A stretch of 64,000 bases of DNA from Pipra filicauda (Eukaryota > Chordata > Aves > Passeriformes > Pipridae), in assembly GCF_003945595.2 (NCBI RefSeq), contig NW_024104442.1, positions 362,619-426,618 of the forward strand, written 5' to 3'. Position numbers and translations under genes: made by a program. Of the stretch, positions 1 to 13,200 are shown one piece after another. The first letter of the stretch is position 1; each line of letters opens with the position of its first letter. The notes under the pieces are model-generated. The model worked only from the letters and a program-made list of their open reading frames with translations. It was not told where the DNA came from and did not search any database.

Positions 1-939
1 GCTCAGATTTTTAATATTTCATCTGAATGCCATTTTTAAAAAAATGGCATTTAATTAAAGTGGAGGAGAACTTTTCCCATTTATCACTCTTTTGAAGCAC
101 TTTGCACTTGTGAGGCTTCACACGGCCATCGGGGGGGCTCCTGCTGATAAAATTGGTTGTTCACACGTGGGAAAAGTACCATCCAACAGCATCAGAGTCA
201 AGGAATTATTTGGCAAAGGGTCTGCAGTCCCAGGCAAGCACGTCCACATCTGATGATGCTCAGCTAACGAGGTCAAGTGCCACTAATGGGGCCTGGCCAG
301 GAGCCTGCGGAGATGGTGTGGGAACAGCACAAGGAGGACACTGTTGATGGAGTCAGGGCCAAGAGCTTTCCTGTGACCTTAGATGTCCCCCAGAGCTGGT
401 TGGGATGCAGGATCCATGTCCTCCTGCAGCTCCAGGGGAGCATGTTTCCAGATGATTTCTCTTCTCAGGAAAGATCACCAGATCTTTTCCACCAAGATCA
501 CAGCCCTGCTCCTGCCAAGCCCTGAGGTGGATTGTTGTAGGTCCGTCCTTGCTCGCTGGCCAACCTTGAATAGTCTTTTTTCATCCCTCTATCCCCACAT
601 CCCACAAAGTGGGGGTCCTGCTTCTCTACCTGGATGATGTGCATCAGGATCGAGGTAGAACAGGCTGTTCAAAGGCAGATCATGATTCTGACCTCCCAGC
701 AGACAGTGGAACAGCTGAACTTGCTTTGCAGCAAGAAGGAAATGCTGTGGGCTGGAAAAGATGCTAAAAAAAAAAAATCAACAACAACCCTAAACCCCTA
801 AGTGCTACATTCTGTTATTACTTCCAAAGCTTTGCTACGGATTTTAATCCTTTAGGGATGCTGAGCACACATGTCCTGCACCGAACGCTGCCCTCCATCC
901 CTGGGGGGGCGTTCCATCCAATGCACCCCAATAATTAGC
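1..939. other. Intergenic flank without a recognisable gene
   Basis: Only short open frames in several registers are present and none has splice sites or a familiar domain. A short A-rich tract with a CAA-rich end (about 767-790) is the only simple repeat noted. Confidence 0.5.
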
Positions 940-1243
940 CCGTTGTGCTAACGAGGAAGGGGCCAGCCCTGCTGGGGGGCGGCCGAGCTCCTGCCCCGCT
1001 GTGGGAAGGCGCTCACGATGGGCCGCGTTGGCTTTGGCTTGCGTAAGCTTTAATCTAAAGTTGGGGATGTTTTTAGCTGATCTGTGTTAATGTTGGGTGG
1101 AATTAACATGCATACGGGGAGACCACGTGACCCCCTCCGACCTCCCCCTTTTTTTCCCATTTTTTTTTCCCATCACTTTAACGGATTCCTGCCAAATCCG
1201 AGCGGCTGGTGCCTGGCAGGGCCGGGCTGCCGCCGCCAGCAAG
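940..1243 (+). promoter_or_regulatory. Probable promoter and 5' UTR of the STXBP4-like gene
   Basis: This stretch lies just upstream of the first coding exon and is richer in CpG than the AT-rich sequence before it. It also holds two long pyrimidine tracts (about 1146-1170). The start codon at 1244 has A at -3 and G at -1 but C at +4, an acceptable Kozak context, and follows a CCGCCGCC run. No convincing TATA box is seen and the transcription start cannot be placed. Confidence 0.4.
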
Positions 1244-1290
1244 ATGCCCGCGGTCTCTGTCCTTTACAAGGGAGCCATCATCATCAGCAG
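1244..1290 (+). CDS. STXBP4-like exon 1 (aa 1-16, start codon)
   Basis: It encodes [15 protein letters not shown] plus a split Arg and ends at AG|gtaatc in phase 2. This is the only ATG in phase with exon 2 next to a good donor. The segment leads into PDZ1 and has no signal peptide, as expected for a cytosolic adaptor. Confidence 0.8.
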
Positions 1291-4200
1291 GTAATCCCCC
1301 CAGCCGGGGCAGGAGTGGGGAGGGAGTGGCCGCCCTGGGGGGCCCGTGGCCACCTCTAGCCAAGGTTCCTCTGCTGTGGCTCTCCAGGAGCAGGGTGGGG
1401 TGGCAGGGGTGGCGTGTGCGCAGCAGAAGGAGCCAAGGACGCTGTCCCCAGCCCCTGGGGTTGGGTCTGCGCGTCTCTGGCATTAGCAAAGCTGCTGCTG
1501 CTGCTGCTCCCTGTCCGCGCACCCGTCGGGGATAAGAGTTGATCGTATCAAGGAGGCATCTGCTCCGCCGAACTGCTGCCCGTGTGTCGCGTCCCAGCCC
1601 GGTTTGAGCTATTTCTGCTCACCCCTGGTGGAATTTCCTCGGTGATTTACTCAAAGTACTCTGAAAATCCTGGGTGGTTACTTGAACCAGCCTGGGCCCA
1701 GGGCTGCTCTGGCTTCCTGGGATGTCTTCAAGCTCCATTTTCTGACAGCCAGATGTGTCCAGTGGTTTGTTCGGTCTTGAATACATGGAACAGTGCAAGA
1801 ATATCAAGGAGGGGCATTGTTTTAACAGGGAGAAAAAGCTTCCAGTCCGAATCTTAGAGGTGGGTGTTACTGGCTTTGCAGAATAGCTTGATATTTTGGG
1901 ATTTATTTTGGATTCCTGAGAAGAAAAGTCCTCACAGTTGATTCTTATCCTGCATCCCGCTGGACTCGGAGGAGCCTGTTGTTTCCCATGGCGTTGTTCC
2001 TCCTCATCTGTGTTCAGATCTGGGACCTGATATTCATTTGGAACCACCTTTTCTCTTGCAACTTAAACCCTAGGGAGTGTTCTGGGAGCCACTCAGCCCT
2101 GGTTTCCCACCTGGCTTGTCTGGCTCTGGGTTTCTCAGGTCAAAGCTCACCATCCTCATGGGGGTGACCACCACGGGCCACCCAAGGAGGAGAAGCATCA
2201 GTGGTCCTGGGTTTGGAGTCTGACATCCCCAATTGGGGCAGAGTGGGACTGGTTGTTTTTGGGGTCATTCATTTGGGACACCCCCCTTGCCTGATGGTGT
2301 TTAGGGGGAGACTGTGGGGTGTTTGGGAGAGTTTCTTGGCTCAGGGGAATCTCAGGTGTACGATCTCTGGCTTGTGATGAGAAGCTCCCACCCTGCACTC
2401 GGCCAGGCAGGGACTTGAAGCGGCTCAGCAGATCTTGCATCCCCCTTTTCCCGACCCCCTGCCCACATTAAAAAACCCTCAGGAGCAGATTGTGCCTGGC
2501 TGTCTTCATTCCAGGCTGCCTGTATTTGTGAAACTGGTTTATTCCCAGAACATTGGTCCGAGCTCTGATCTCATTTTCCGGGAGCTGGACAGCTGTCCAG
2601 CCCCGATAATCTGAGGTAATGAATCACAGACAGGTCTATCAGATTTGCTGGGTGGGGAGGATGATGTCCAGCCCTGCACATATTCTCTCATTTGTCTGTG
2701 TGAACTCCGGGGGGGCCGGAAGAGGGTTGATTTTGCCACAGCGTGGGTGTAACGTGGGGCCGTGGCCCTCACCCTGCGTGTCTGCAGTGGTGCTAGGCCA
2801 GGTCCAGGGTGGTGGGGAGGATGTGCTTGTGTGTGTTGGTTGGGTGCTTGTGCATCTGTTTATTTTAGCCTGTGACAGAAAGATGCTCCTCTTCTCTCTC
2901 CCAGGACACTCATGGGACCGTACGGGATGGACCGAACCGTGCACTGCTTTGACTTCTATGACTGTGCAAACGGGCTGGGTGAGTGCAGACCCTCCAGCAG
3001 GGACACTGGGGTGGGCTGGGGTAGCTCCAGCATCCCCTTGGTCCCTGTGTTGTGATGTGCCTCCCCATGTGACAGTCTGATATCTCACCAAAGTTATGGT
3101 TCCTGTGCCTGCCTGTGCCAAGCACCTGATAGCACGTTTTGCAGCTGGGATGTTAAAATCATGTCAAAATCCCAATTAGTTCCGTGTTAATGGTGAGCAG
3201 CCGAAGTGCTGAGAGCTGTGCAGGAGCCCAGGGCCAGAGCCCCAACCTTGAGCAGGACGGGGGGGAAAGGCTTTACAGGATTTCCTGAATTAAATAAATT
3301 AAAAATTATATTAAATAAATAAATAAATATATAAATAAATAAATAGAATCCCCAGCACTTCCCAGTCACCTGCCCCTGTCCTGCTGCAGACTTTCCCCCA
3401 CCAGAAATCACCCCAATGGACAATGCAAGGTGCTGTAGCTCTCCTGGGGACTGGGCTGTATGAGTTGTTTTGGGAAAGTTTGACCCACAGGTTAAGGGTA
3501 TGAGCACCCAGTGAGTCAGATGTCCTTCCACAGTGCTCTGAACATCAAAGCATGTAAGAGAAAGGAAAAGAGAAGGTTCTATCCAGCAGAACATGAGAAA
3601 GTCTCAGGTACATGCCACTCAGCCCAAAGGGATCCAACAAAGCATCTCCTCTGACTTCTGTATATCCAGCAGCATAAATACTGGTGCTTTGCCATGGGCT
3701 TTATAAAAATCTGTTATCCTGCATCAGGGTTTCTTGGGGTCCACCTTGCAGTCTCCCCCATAACTCAATTGTGAGTGCAACCCATCCTCCTGCAGAGCAG
3801 CTGCTGGCCCCTCTGTGAGGTCTCTGTGACCATTTGGGGACCCTTCCTGAGAAGCCAGACTCACCAGAGAAACAAGTTCAGGTTTCCTGAGCCCTGAGAT
3901 TAATGATAGATTAATTATTGGCTGTTTCCAGCTCTGGGCTAACGGGACTTTCTGCCATGGAGAAACGGCTTTGCTGACTCTTCCCTTGGTCACGAGGTTC
4001 ATGAGGTTCACAGGAGCTCAGGAAAATGTCTTTTCTCGGTGAATATGATATTTTAATCTCCAGAGGTGGATTTGGTTGAGTTGATGAGATTTTAGCTTCT
4101 GGGTTAGATTAGCTTGTTGAAGGAGGGGACCCAGGAAAACCTGACCTCTGGAAGGAGTGCAGAGATGTGGCAGCCACTGTGAGCCACTTCACATGCTCCA

Positions 4201-7200
4201 ACTGCTCTCCTTTCCCCCAGTTTGTGACCAGAGGGTCTTTGCAGGCTCTTGCAGACCCTCTACAGCATCTTGTGATGTGCTGCAGGAAGGTGTAACAATG
4301 TGGATTTCCTAATGCATCATCACCTGACTTCATCCTCTTCTGTGAGGCTTGAAACACCCAAGACAAGGGATCATCCCCCAGAAATCACAGACTGGTTTGG
4401 TTGGAAGGGACCTTAGAGCTCATCTCGTTCCACCCCCTGCCATGGGCAGGGACACCTTCCACTAGCCCAGGTTGCTCCAAGCCCTGTCCAACCTGGTCTT
4501 GGACACTTCCAGGGATGGGGCAATCTGTGCCAGGGCCTCACCATCCTCTGAGCAAAGAACTTCTCCCCCGTACCCCATCTAACCCTGCCCTCTGGCAGCT
4601 TAACCATCACTCTCTGCTGAGGACCAAGTGCTGCTTGCAGGATCCCCATGTCTGCCGTAGGTGTAGCTGCTCAGAGTATGGGGTTTTTTTGGGAGAAAAG
4701 CTCATTCATGAGTTTCCTGGTTAGATGCAGGTGTTGTTCCAGCAGAGTTCCTCTAGAGCAGCATCACCCGCTCGGTGCTGGCGTGGCAGGTCAGCGTTTG
4801 GCCCCGGGTCTGTTGCTCTGTGGCTTTAGGTAGAAACCCACATGTGAACTTCAGCAGAAGTTCAAAGGGGTTACTGGCAGCTCCTAAAACCTGCACCTCG
4901 AATTACGGAATAGCCATCAAAGGGAAGTGCTGATTAAGAAGCATTTCTCAGAAACACTGAGATCCCATTATCTTGACCTTCATCTTCTTAGGACAGGGCA
5001 GTGAGTGATTCACCTCCAATCTGTCCCTTCCTCCAGACAGAAAAAGCTGGCCAGGGCCACAAGATCAACAGAGGGATTAAGGGAAATGTAATTGAACATT
5101 GCTGGCTTAGGCACAGAGCGGCCTCTCCGTGCAGCAGCCGGTGGGGTCAGGATGCTCCAGAGATGATCCCAGTTGGGCTAAACAACCAGATTAGCCAGGA
5201 CACCCCCTGACCTGTGGAATAGGGAGCTGGGAGCAGGTGAGATTATAGCCTGAGAACTGCGACTATGGCATTAGTGGGAGCGGGATTAGAGGCACCAGAG
5301 AAGCTTGAGGGTCTTTAAGAAACTTATAGGATCGTTCAGAGTCTAAAGAAAACACCACCTCGGTCAGTAAGTTCATCTGGAGTTTTCCTGTCAAACTTTA
5401 TTTTGCAAAAGAGAAAATACTGGGGAGATGGGCACCAACTCCAGGACCTTTGCCAGAAAGGAAAGATTAAATAGAGGGATCCAAAATAGGCTAGATTATC
5501 TGGCCCTAAGTATGACTTAATAAGCATTATACCAGGACTTTGATGCTGTGACAATTAGAGAGCCGTTATTTACCTACACTGGGTCCCAAACAGAAATTTT
5601 GATTGAAGTAAGTGTTAATAAAATGGATAAGAAAATATACTCCCAGGGTGCTGCCACCAAAATCCTTGATGATTCGGGTTTGCTGCCATCAGTCCTGGGC
5701 TGTCCCATGGCTTGGTCTGAGCTCTGGAAGGGGTGAGACCTCCTGCCCAGGTGGGGACCCTTCAGTGCATTTTAGGGGGCAGGACTGGCACCCACAGCAC
5801 CTCCTTGGCGAGGTGATGGGTGGGAGGGCAGCGTGGGCAGAGCTTGGCAGCACCCAGCTGCTTTCCCAACAAGGGAGTTAAAAACCAGGGATTTTTCCCT
5901 CCCCCCATCAAAGTTTGAGTGTGTCTGCAGCAATACTGTGAGTAATCGCCGATTTTAATAACAAGATCGGATTTTCTCATGACATCGTTGGGGATAAAGG
6001 AGGATTTGTAGATACTTCAGCTATATTAAGGCATTATTACAATTGATTTGCAGACACAAAAGGAAAATGAGTCATTATTGATCTGATGCCTCGGCAGAGG
6101 TGCCACTCACACGCAGGTCCCGTGGGCTGCTGGGAGATGCTGAGGCTGAGCCTCCACAGATGCAGATTTTTTACACAATTTGTCCAGTGTGCCTCATCAT
6201 TCACAATTACTTCATGTTCTGATGTGAAGAAAGACGTGGGATGACTTCTTGAGTCCTCACCTTGGCTTAGGCTGGACTTCCAGTGTTCTCCCCATCCAGG
6301 GGAGATGGGACTTTGCCTCTGCAGGACCCCCAGTGCCAGGGGTTTCCCAAACCCATTCCAAGTGTGCCCCTGCAGCCAGGGTGTCTCTGCAAAGCCCAGC
6401 AGCAGCCACTCTGGTCCCACTGGGAGGGGAGAAGTTTTCCAGCTGAGCATCCTGGGCAATAAGCAGGTTTTACCTTCTTTCCCTGAGCTTTGGGGCTGCA
6501 GCATCTCCTCTCTGTTCTGGTTTACAGGTGTCTGACCTGCTCCCCCTGCCTTGGGGAGGCTTGTGTTGCTTGGAGATACTTCTTTTGGGCAATATTTCCA
6601 ATTTGAGTGAATTTCTTTTAAAATGCAGTGGAGAATAAAATTAGTGCCTATTCTTGAGGTGTTCTGCTGTGAGTTCCCTGTTCCATCAGTAAAACAGCTC
6701 CTCACAGGTGCCTGATTAATGCATTAAACCCAGAGAATAAACTCAGCACTCAGACAGAGCTGGGATTTTGAGCCTGGGAAAAGCAGCAATTGGTCCACAT
6801 AGGAACGAACTGAAAAATTGTAATAATCTAATTCTAATATAAAGGTGATTTAAGAGACTAGATCTTTCCCTAGAGACAGATGGAAACTGTGAGGGGCCTT
6901 AAAGCAGAGCTTGGGTTAAAAAAGGAAAGGAAACAGGGATGGAAATAGTTCTGTGTCCTGAATAATCCCAACCCAGGGTCTGCTCCTCTCCCCTCCTGCC
7001 CGTTTCAGAAGGGGGTCTCTTGTCTGGGGGAGCAGCTGTGCTCTGCCCCCCGGGGGCAGGAGTTTCTTGCACGGGGTCACTCTGTGCACCCAGGACCTCA
7101 CCAAGGCTCGGGGCAGCCCATCAGCCCGGGCAGCAGCTGGAGGGTGAGGCTGGGCTGGCACTGGCAGTGCCTCTCTCCGTGGCACAGCCTGTCCCCAGCC

Positions 7201-10200
7201 TGCCCTCCTGGCCAGAGCAGCAAAGTGCCTGACCGGCGGCTCTCAGGGGAGATTTGTTAATTAAAGCCAGGCTTTTTAATCCTTCTGTCCACAGCCTGGA
7301 TCTTCGAAGTAGGACTTAATGAGCCCTGGATAAATAAGTCTCTTGGACCTTTTCCTGCCAGCCAGCTTATGCTCTCCAGCAGGGAAAGGTCCCGTGGCTG
7401 GAGGGGTGGCCGTGTGGAGCAGGAGCCCTTTGCCAAAGTGCCACAGGGCACCTGAGCTGTGCAGCTGCAATGAGGGGGTTCAGAGCAGCAACAGGGTCAT
7501 CTCTGTGCCCGGGTTCCTGCCTCTGGTGCTCCTTCTGGGTCCGAACACTGACAAAAGTGGCTGCTCCTGATGTTCAGCTCTGCCATCGGTGGCAGCATCA
7601 AAGGCTGTGGTGGAGATGCTGCTGGGGCCTGGCAGGAGGGTGGGCAGTGGGGGTGTCCCCACCACCCCAGTGAACCTGGGGCTTGTCCAGATGTTGCACC
7701 TGGAAGTGGGTCCCCTGCAGAAACTCCTTGTCACCAGGAATGTTCTGTATGACAGTTCTTATCAGAGAAATGAGCACAGGCTGAGGCATCCACAGCAGAA
7801 GCAGATTCTTTCCTGTCACTGATGGATTTGGAGCTTCTGGAGAGAGTCCAGAGGAGCTCACGGAGATGCTCCCAGGGCTGGAGCCCCTCTGCTCTGGAAC
7901 CAGGCTGGGACAGCTGGGGGGGGGGGTTCACCTGGAGAAGAGAAGGCTCCAGGGAGACCTGAGAGCCCCTTCCAGTGCCTAGAGGGGCTCCAGGAGAGCT
8001 GGAGAGGGACTGGGGACAAGGGTCTGGAGGGACAGGACAAGGGGGAATGGCTTCCCACTGCCAGAGGGCAGGGTTAGATGGGATATTGGGAAGGAATTTT
8101 TGGCTGTGAGGGTGGTGAGGCCCTGGCACAGGTTGGCCAGAGAAGCTGTGGCTGCCCCTGGATCCCTGGAAGTGTCCAAGGCCAGGTTGGACGGGGCTTG
8201 GATTCACCTGGGCCAGTGGAAGGTGTCCCTGCCCATGGCAGGGGGTGGAACGGGATGATCTTTAAGGTCCCTTCCAACTCAAACTATTCCATGATTCCAT
8301 GAACTTTGGGTTGAGGCTGCATCCCTTTGAGACTGCCCGTGGAAACTGATTCTCCTCCTTTTGTATGGACTCTGCTTTCCCTGCAGGTATTAAGGTCATT
8401 GGTGGCATCAAGGAACTCACTGGAGAAGAATATGGAGTTTATGTCAAGAGGATCCTTCCAGGGGGTGTTGCTTATGCAGACGGTGAGTTAAACACAGTGC
8501 AGAGCACCACAGAGTCTGGAAATAGCCCCAATCCAGTGTATTTATTTTACACATTGCCATATTAGGTATTTCAGTGGGAAATGTGGGACATTTCAGGTGC
8601 TTCCTCAGAGTTTTTCGGGTAGTGGGGGTATTTTTTTAGCGTGGCAGTTGTTCTAACACTCAGTGGCAGCCTTGGATTGGCTTCTCAGCACATGTACAAT
8701 TGCTTCGTGTCTCTAAAGCTGTTCCCATCTCTGCCACAGCAGAACTTCACTTGGCTGCCTGTCCTTCCCCACCTGCCACTCACTGCCTGTAGCCCCAAAA
8801 TGACCTGAGATCCTTTTGCAAATTCAGCTCTGCTCTGGGTCACTGATTTAATTCTGAATATGTTCAAATAAGTAGGTATTAGGGGTCTGCAGAGTTCACC
8901 TGTTAGAACTTAAGCCAAAAAGATATACTTTTTTTCCAAATGTTACATCATTTTCCCATCCAATAAAGGAAAATAAATCCAGAACAGGTGGAAGTGCCAG
9001 TCATGGTTTTCCACCTGACCTCCAACTGAACTATGTGACCTCAAACTGAATTAAGTAAAAGCTTCATTGCATTTTTTGGAATTTACTTTCGTAACTTCCT
9101 GGAGCAGAGGAAGTGCTGGGACACTGGCACAGGTTGCTCCGGGAGTTTGCAGAAACTTCATCTCTGGACATCCTGAAAAACAGGTTGGACGAGCATCTCC
9201 GGAAGGACCAATGCATTTTTCATCCTGTCTCTGGGCAAAGGCAGGATCTGCCCAGCCTCTCCCAGTCCCTCCAAGCTGTACTTTCTGGAGTTTCTATCCA
9301 TTAGTTTTCTTTTCTAGGGCGCCTGCAGCCAGGAGACCAGATCCTGGAGGTCAATGGAGATTCCCTAATTGGGGTTACAAGTGAGAGGTACCATATCCAA
9401 ATGGAAATTTGGCATTCCTGTTGCTTTTGTGTAATTCTGGGAAGTGGCTTAGGCTGCGGGTTGCATGGAGGACACCAGGGAATCACTCTGTCTGTGCTGC
9501 TCCCAAGAGCCCAGCTGGGAATTCTCAGACCAAAAAGATTTGATATAAAAATAGACTGGTGAACCCAAACAGTATTTGTGAGATATTCAGACATTTCCCC
9601 CAAATACTGGGGTTTTACACAACTCCTGGCACCCCCACTCCATCTGCTCCAGCTTCCCAGCCAGCCCTGCAGCTCCCAGCACAGAAGATTAGCTGGAGCC
9701 TAAGCCTGACAGTGCTGCTCTGTGTGGGGGATTCCCTGTGGAGCCAAAATCCAGCCCCTCAGCTCCCCACCAAGAAAATAATTAACGGCTCCAGAGGAAC
9801 AACAACACTCTTGGGGCTCCCCTTTCCCACTAAACATGGGGCTAGGCCACTGTCTGCCTTAAATGCCTGCAGGGTGTGCTGGATGGATGCTTGGGAAGCA
9901 CCATAAGGAGCTTGTCCTGCTCCCAAAGCCCCAGAGCAGCTGGGTTTGATGGTGAAGTCCCCGAGGACACCTCTGTGGCTGTGGGAGGCTGTGCCTGGCC
10001 CCAGCACACTGCTCTGGCTCCCATGGCAATACCTGTATTTTGAACCAGAAAGGGGCCGTCCCTGAGATGGAAACTTCCACAGGGAGGGGATTATAGAATC
10101 ATGGAATGGTTTGAGTTGGCAGGGACCTTAAAGACCATCTCGTTCCAAGCCCCTGCCATGGGTGTGCTGGGAGGTGTTTGCTCACCACCATGGGCATCCC

Positions 10201-13200
10201 CTGAGTTTTGTTATCAGGGACTTCTCATTTATTGCAGAAGTGGGAAAATCAGGATGTGAGCTGGCTGCTCTCTGGCCCCACAGCCAGAACAGGGAACGTG
10301 TCCGTTCCACAGGCATCCAGCTGGAACTGGTCACTCAGCTGCTGACAGGGCTTGCCCAGGCCTCGGGTCTCTGCCCAGTTTACACAAGCTCTGCTGTGAG
10401 GCTGGGGGAGCTCGGAGGGGCAGTGCTGTGAGCCAACCACGGGCCGTGTCCGTGTTTTCCAGGGCCGTGGACATCCTGAGGACGGCGTCGGCCACCAGCC
10501 ACATGCGCCTTCTCATCGCCCGCGACGACGACGCCAGGTGAGGGGGGTGAGGGGGGTAAGGGGGTGGTGAGGGGTGGTGAGGGGGTGGTGAGGGGGGTGA
10601 GGGGGTGGTGAGGGGTGGTGAGGGGGTGGTGAGGGGGGTGAGGGGATGGTGTCACACCGGGCAGGGGCATCGTGGCACTCGCTGGCACCACAGCCAGAGT
10701 GCCCTGGCGTGGTGGCTGAGGTGGCCACTGAGATGGCCCAGTGTCTTTGGTAACTCTGTGCTGGTGGGAACACAATGGAGCTGTAACTGGAAGGGAAGCA
10801 AAGCTGGTGGCTCCCAGCTCCAGCCCTGACCGTGCCGGGTCTGTGGGACATTCCACAGCTGAGCAGATTTCCACAGGCCTTTTCCCAGGGAGGACCAGGG
10901 CAGCTCCAGCCTTGGCTGTAGGGTGGCACAGCTCCCCCAGCTCTGCTGTGTGGTGATGAACTGCCTGTGGTTTATCACATCCTTCAGAGCTTTGGATGAA
11001 GATATACAGGTACAGCAGGATCTTCCTTTTCCTTTCCAGTTGGACACGTTAAGGTCTTCCTTGTCCAGAGGATTCTTCTCCCCTTGCCGCTCCCTGGAAA
11101 ACCTTACTTTTTCTGGAGAGGCTTGGAGGATTCAAAAGGAGAAGGAAAGAGTTCAGTCTTGTCTTGGCTGGATTTAGGCTGTGTGGGACAATGATGGTCC
11201 CAAGAGAGAGGGTAGAGCTATGGGAACCAACATATAGGATCAGCAGGGTCTTTCCTTGCATTGCCTGGAAGATCTGGCACAATGTGGTGGCACATCCTCT
11301 CCCTGGAATAGAAACGCAGGTCTGGAAAGCTGAGGTGCACCAGGAGCCACAGAAATGAGGGTGGGTTTCAGCAGAGCGTGGCCGTGGGCCCACAGGCTGC
11401 TGGACCAGGGCTTTGCACCATCTGTGGGTGACTGGAGGTTACAGAGGCACCTGCTCAATGTACCCACATCCCATTAGGGTGGAGGTGATGGATTCATTCC
11501 TTATCCATCAGCCACTGTGGAGAGTTCCTGCCTTGACAGGAGAGTGAGAGTGCTGTAATGACAGAGGTGAGACTAATTCTGACACAGCAATACACTGGTG
11601 GAAGAATTATTTGCTATTAATGACGGGCTGCTTTTTACCCACCCTCTTCCACTGGAAATAACATCTCCAATTATTCTATTAAGTGCAAGTCTTTCAGCAG
11701 CTGCTGAGGAAGCGCAGAGTGAAGCAGGCAGGTCACCTCTGGTCTCAGTAAGGATGCTCAGGATGCAGTTCTGTACCACAGCACTTCCCCTGGGAAGTGA
11801 CAGTGGGCGCCTCTGGGCGACAGGATCCCACCCCTCCCAGCAGGAGCATCCATCCCTCAGCAGCAGCACTTGCTGCAGCAAACACTTCATTTCTCAGCCA
11901 GAGCCCCCCGAGCAGGTTTTCTGCCTTCGCCCTGCTCTGTTCCGAGCTGTTCGGGCATCTCGCTGTGGCTCCTAATCCCCTAAACTGCAGCAGATGTTCT
12001 CCGAGCACACGCACGCGTGGCTGTGCCGGCGGCTCCGGCTCCCCCTGCAGCTGCCGCAGTCCCCAATCGCCCTGCCCGGAGCCGGGGGAGGCCGGCAGGG
12101 CAAGGAAACTTTAAGCAATTTATTTGGCCTCCGTTTGCTGTTGGTTATCTGTTAAATCTGCAAAAGGTTAGCCAGAGGGAGAGGGGGGAAAGTAATCAGT
12201 TTATTTATTTTTTTTTTAAAAGATTTGCAGAGATTTCACTTACATAATCATCTCACAAACTGTTTAATACACGAATACATATCTCCAGGATTAAGGGCTG
12301 TGGGAACAGGGGGACGGATTTTTCTGCTCTCTGCTTTTTTTTTCCCCCCCTTAGTTTTGTCTTTTATTGATGCCCTGTTATCTTTTAAGTCTATCCTTGA
12401 GTGTGGGTGAGCAGACAGCCGGGTTGAAATGGGCTCAGCTCTGGATGTGCCACATCATGAGTTGTGGGCAACCTTAAACCTTCCCACTGCCCAGCAAAGC
12501 AGCTCACGAGACCTGAAAGCTGAGAAGGACACAGGGAGGACCATAAATCAGTGTATTTTCAGATCCTTCAGAACCCCAGAGTGCACAGAGGAGGGAACGT
12601 CATGGCTCTGGGTTTGGACGACAATCCGACCTGCCTGCCAATTTTTCCAGTGACTCAGCTGAGTAGCATTTTGTTGTGGTTGCCCTGGGGTGAATTTGAC
12701 TCATAAATGCTATTATTTGTCCCTGGAGTTAATTATAGGCCCAAATTACCTGTGCTTTTCATGGAACTCAGGCCTGGCATGTATCAGATGCATGTTTTCA
12801 GCCTGTCGCATCAGCCCTGCTGCACAGAGGGGCAGCAATGCCAGGGCTGAAAGCAGAACATTCAGATTTGGAGCTGGACATGCTGGGTTTGGGGGATGGT
12901 TAGCTCCAATTTTTGCCTGTGCTCACCTTCAGCTAATGAGGATAATTTTATTGCATACACATAATTATTGTTTATTCATTCTCAGCCTGGGAGTTACAAT
13001 AGGTCCCTGTTTCTCTGTGCTGCACAGATATCATCCTGGTCTTTCAGGTTTATCACTGTGAGAAAGACAGTTTGAGCTGCACCTCCTTGTCCTTCATGAT
13101 AAAATGCTAAATACATCGTGTCTCTGCAGTGTCAGCTCGGGGAACACGGGCTGGGGATTAACAGGGCTCCCACAAGGAGCAGCAAGGAAAGTGGGCAGTT

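Larger units (their letters stand above)
2979..8386 (+). other. Intron 2 of the STXBP4-like gene
   Basis: 5.4 kb with a TAAA microsatellite (3290-3347) and two CR1 copies. No exon-like block in phase was recognised; open frames such as 6037-6705 on the minus strand show no domain. Confidence 0.6.

Noticed and set aside
6037..6705. 222-codon minus-strand frame in intron 2
   Set aside because: No familiar domain, no splice structure, ordinary intronic composition.
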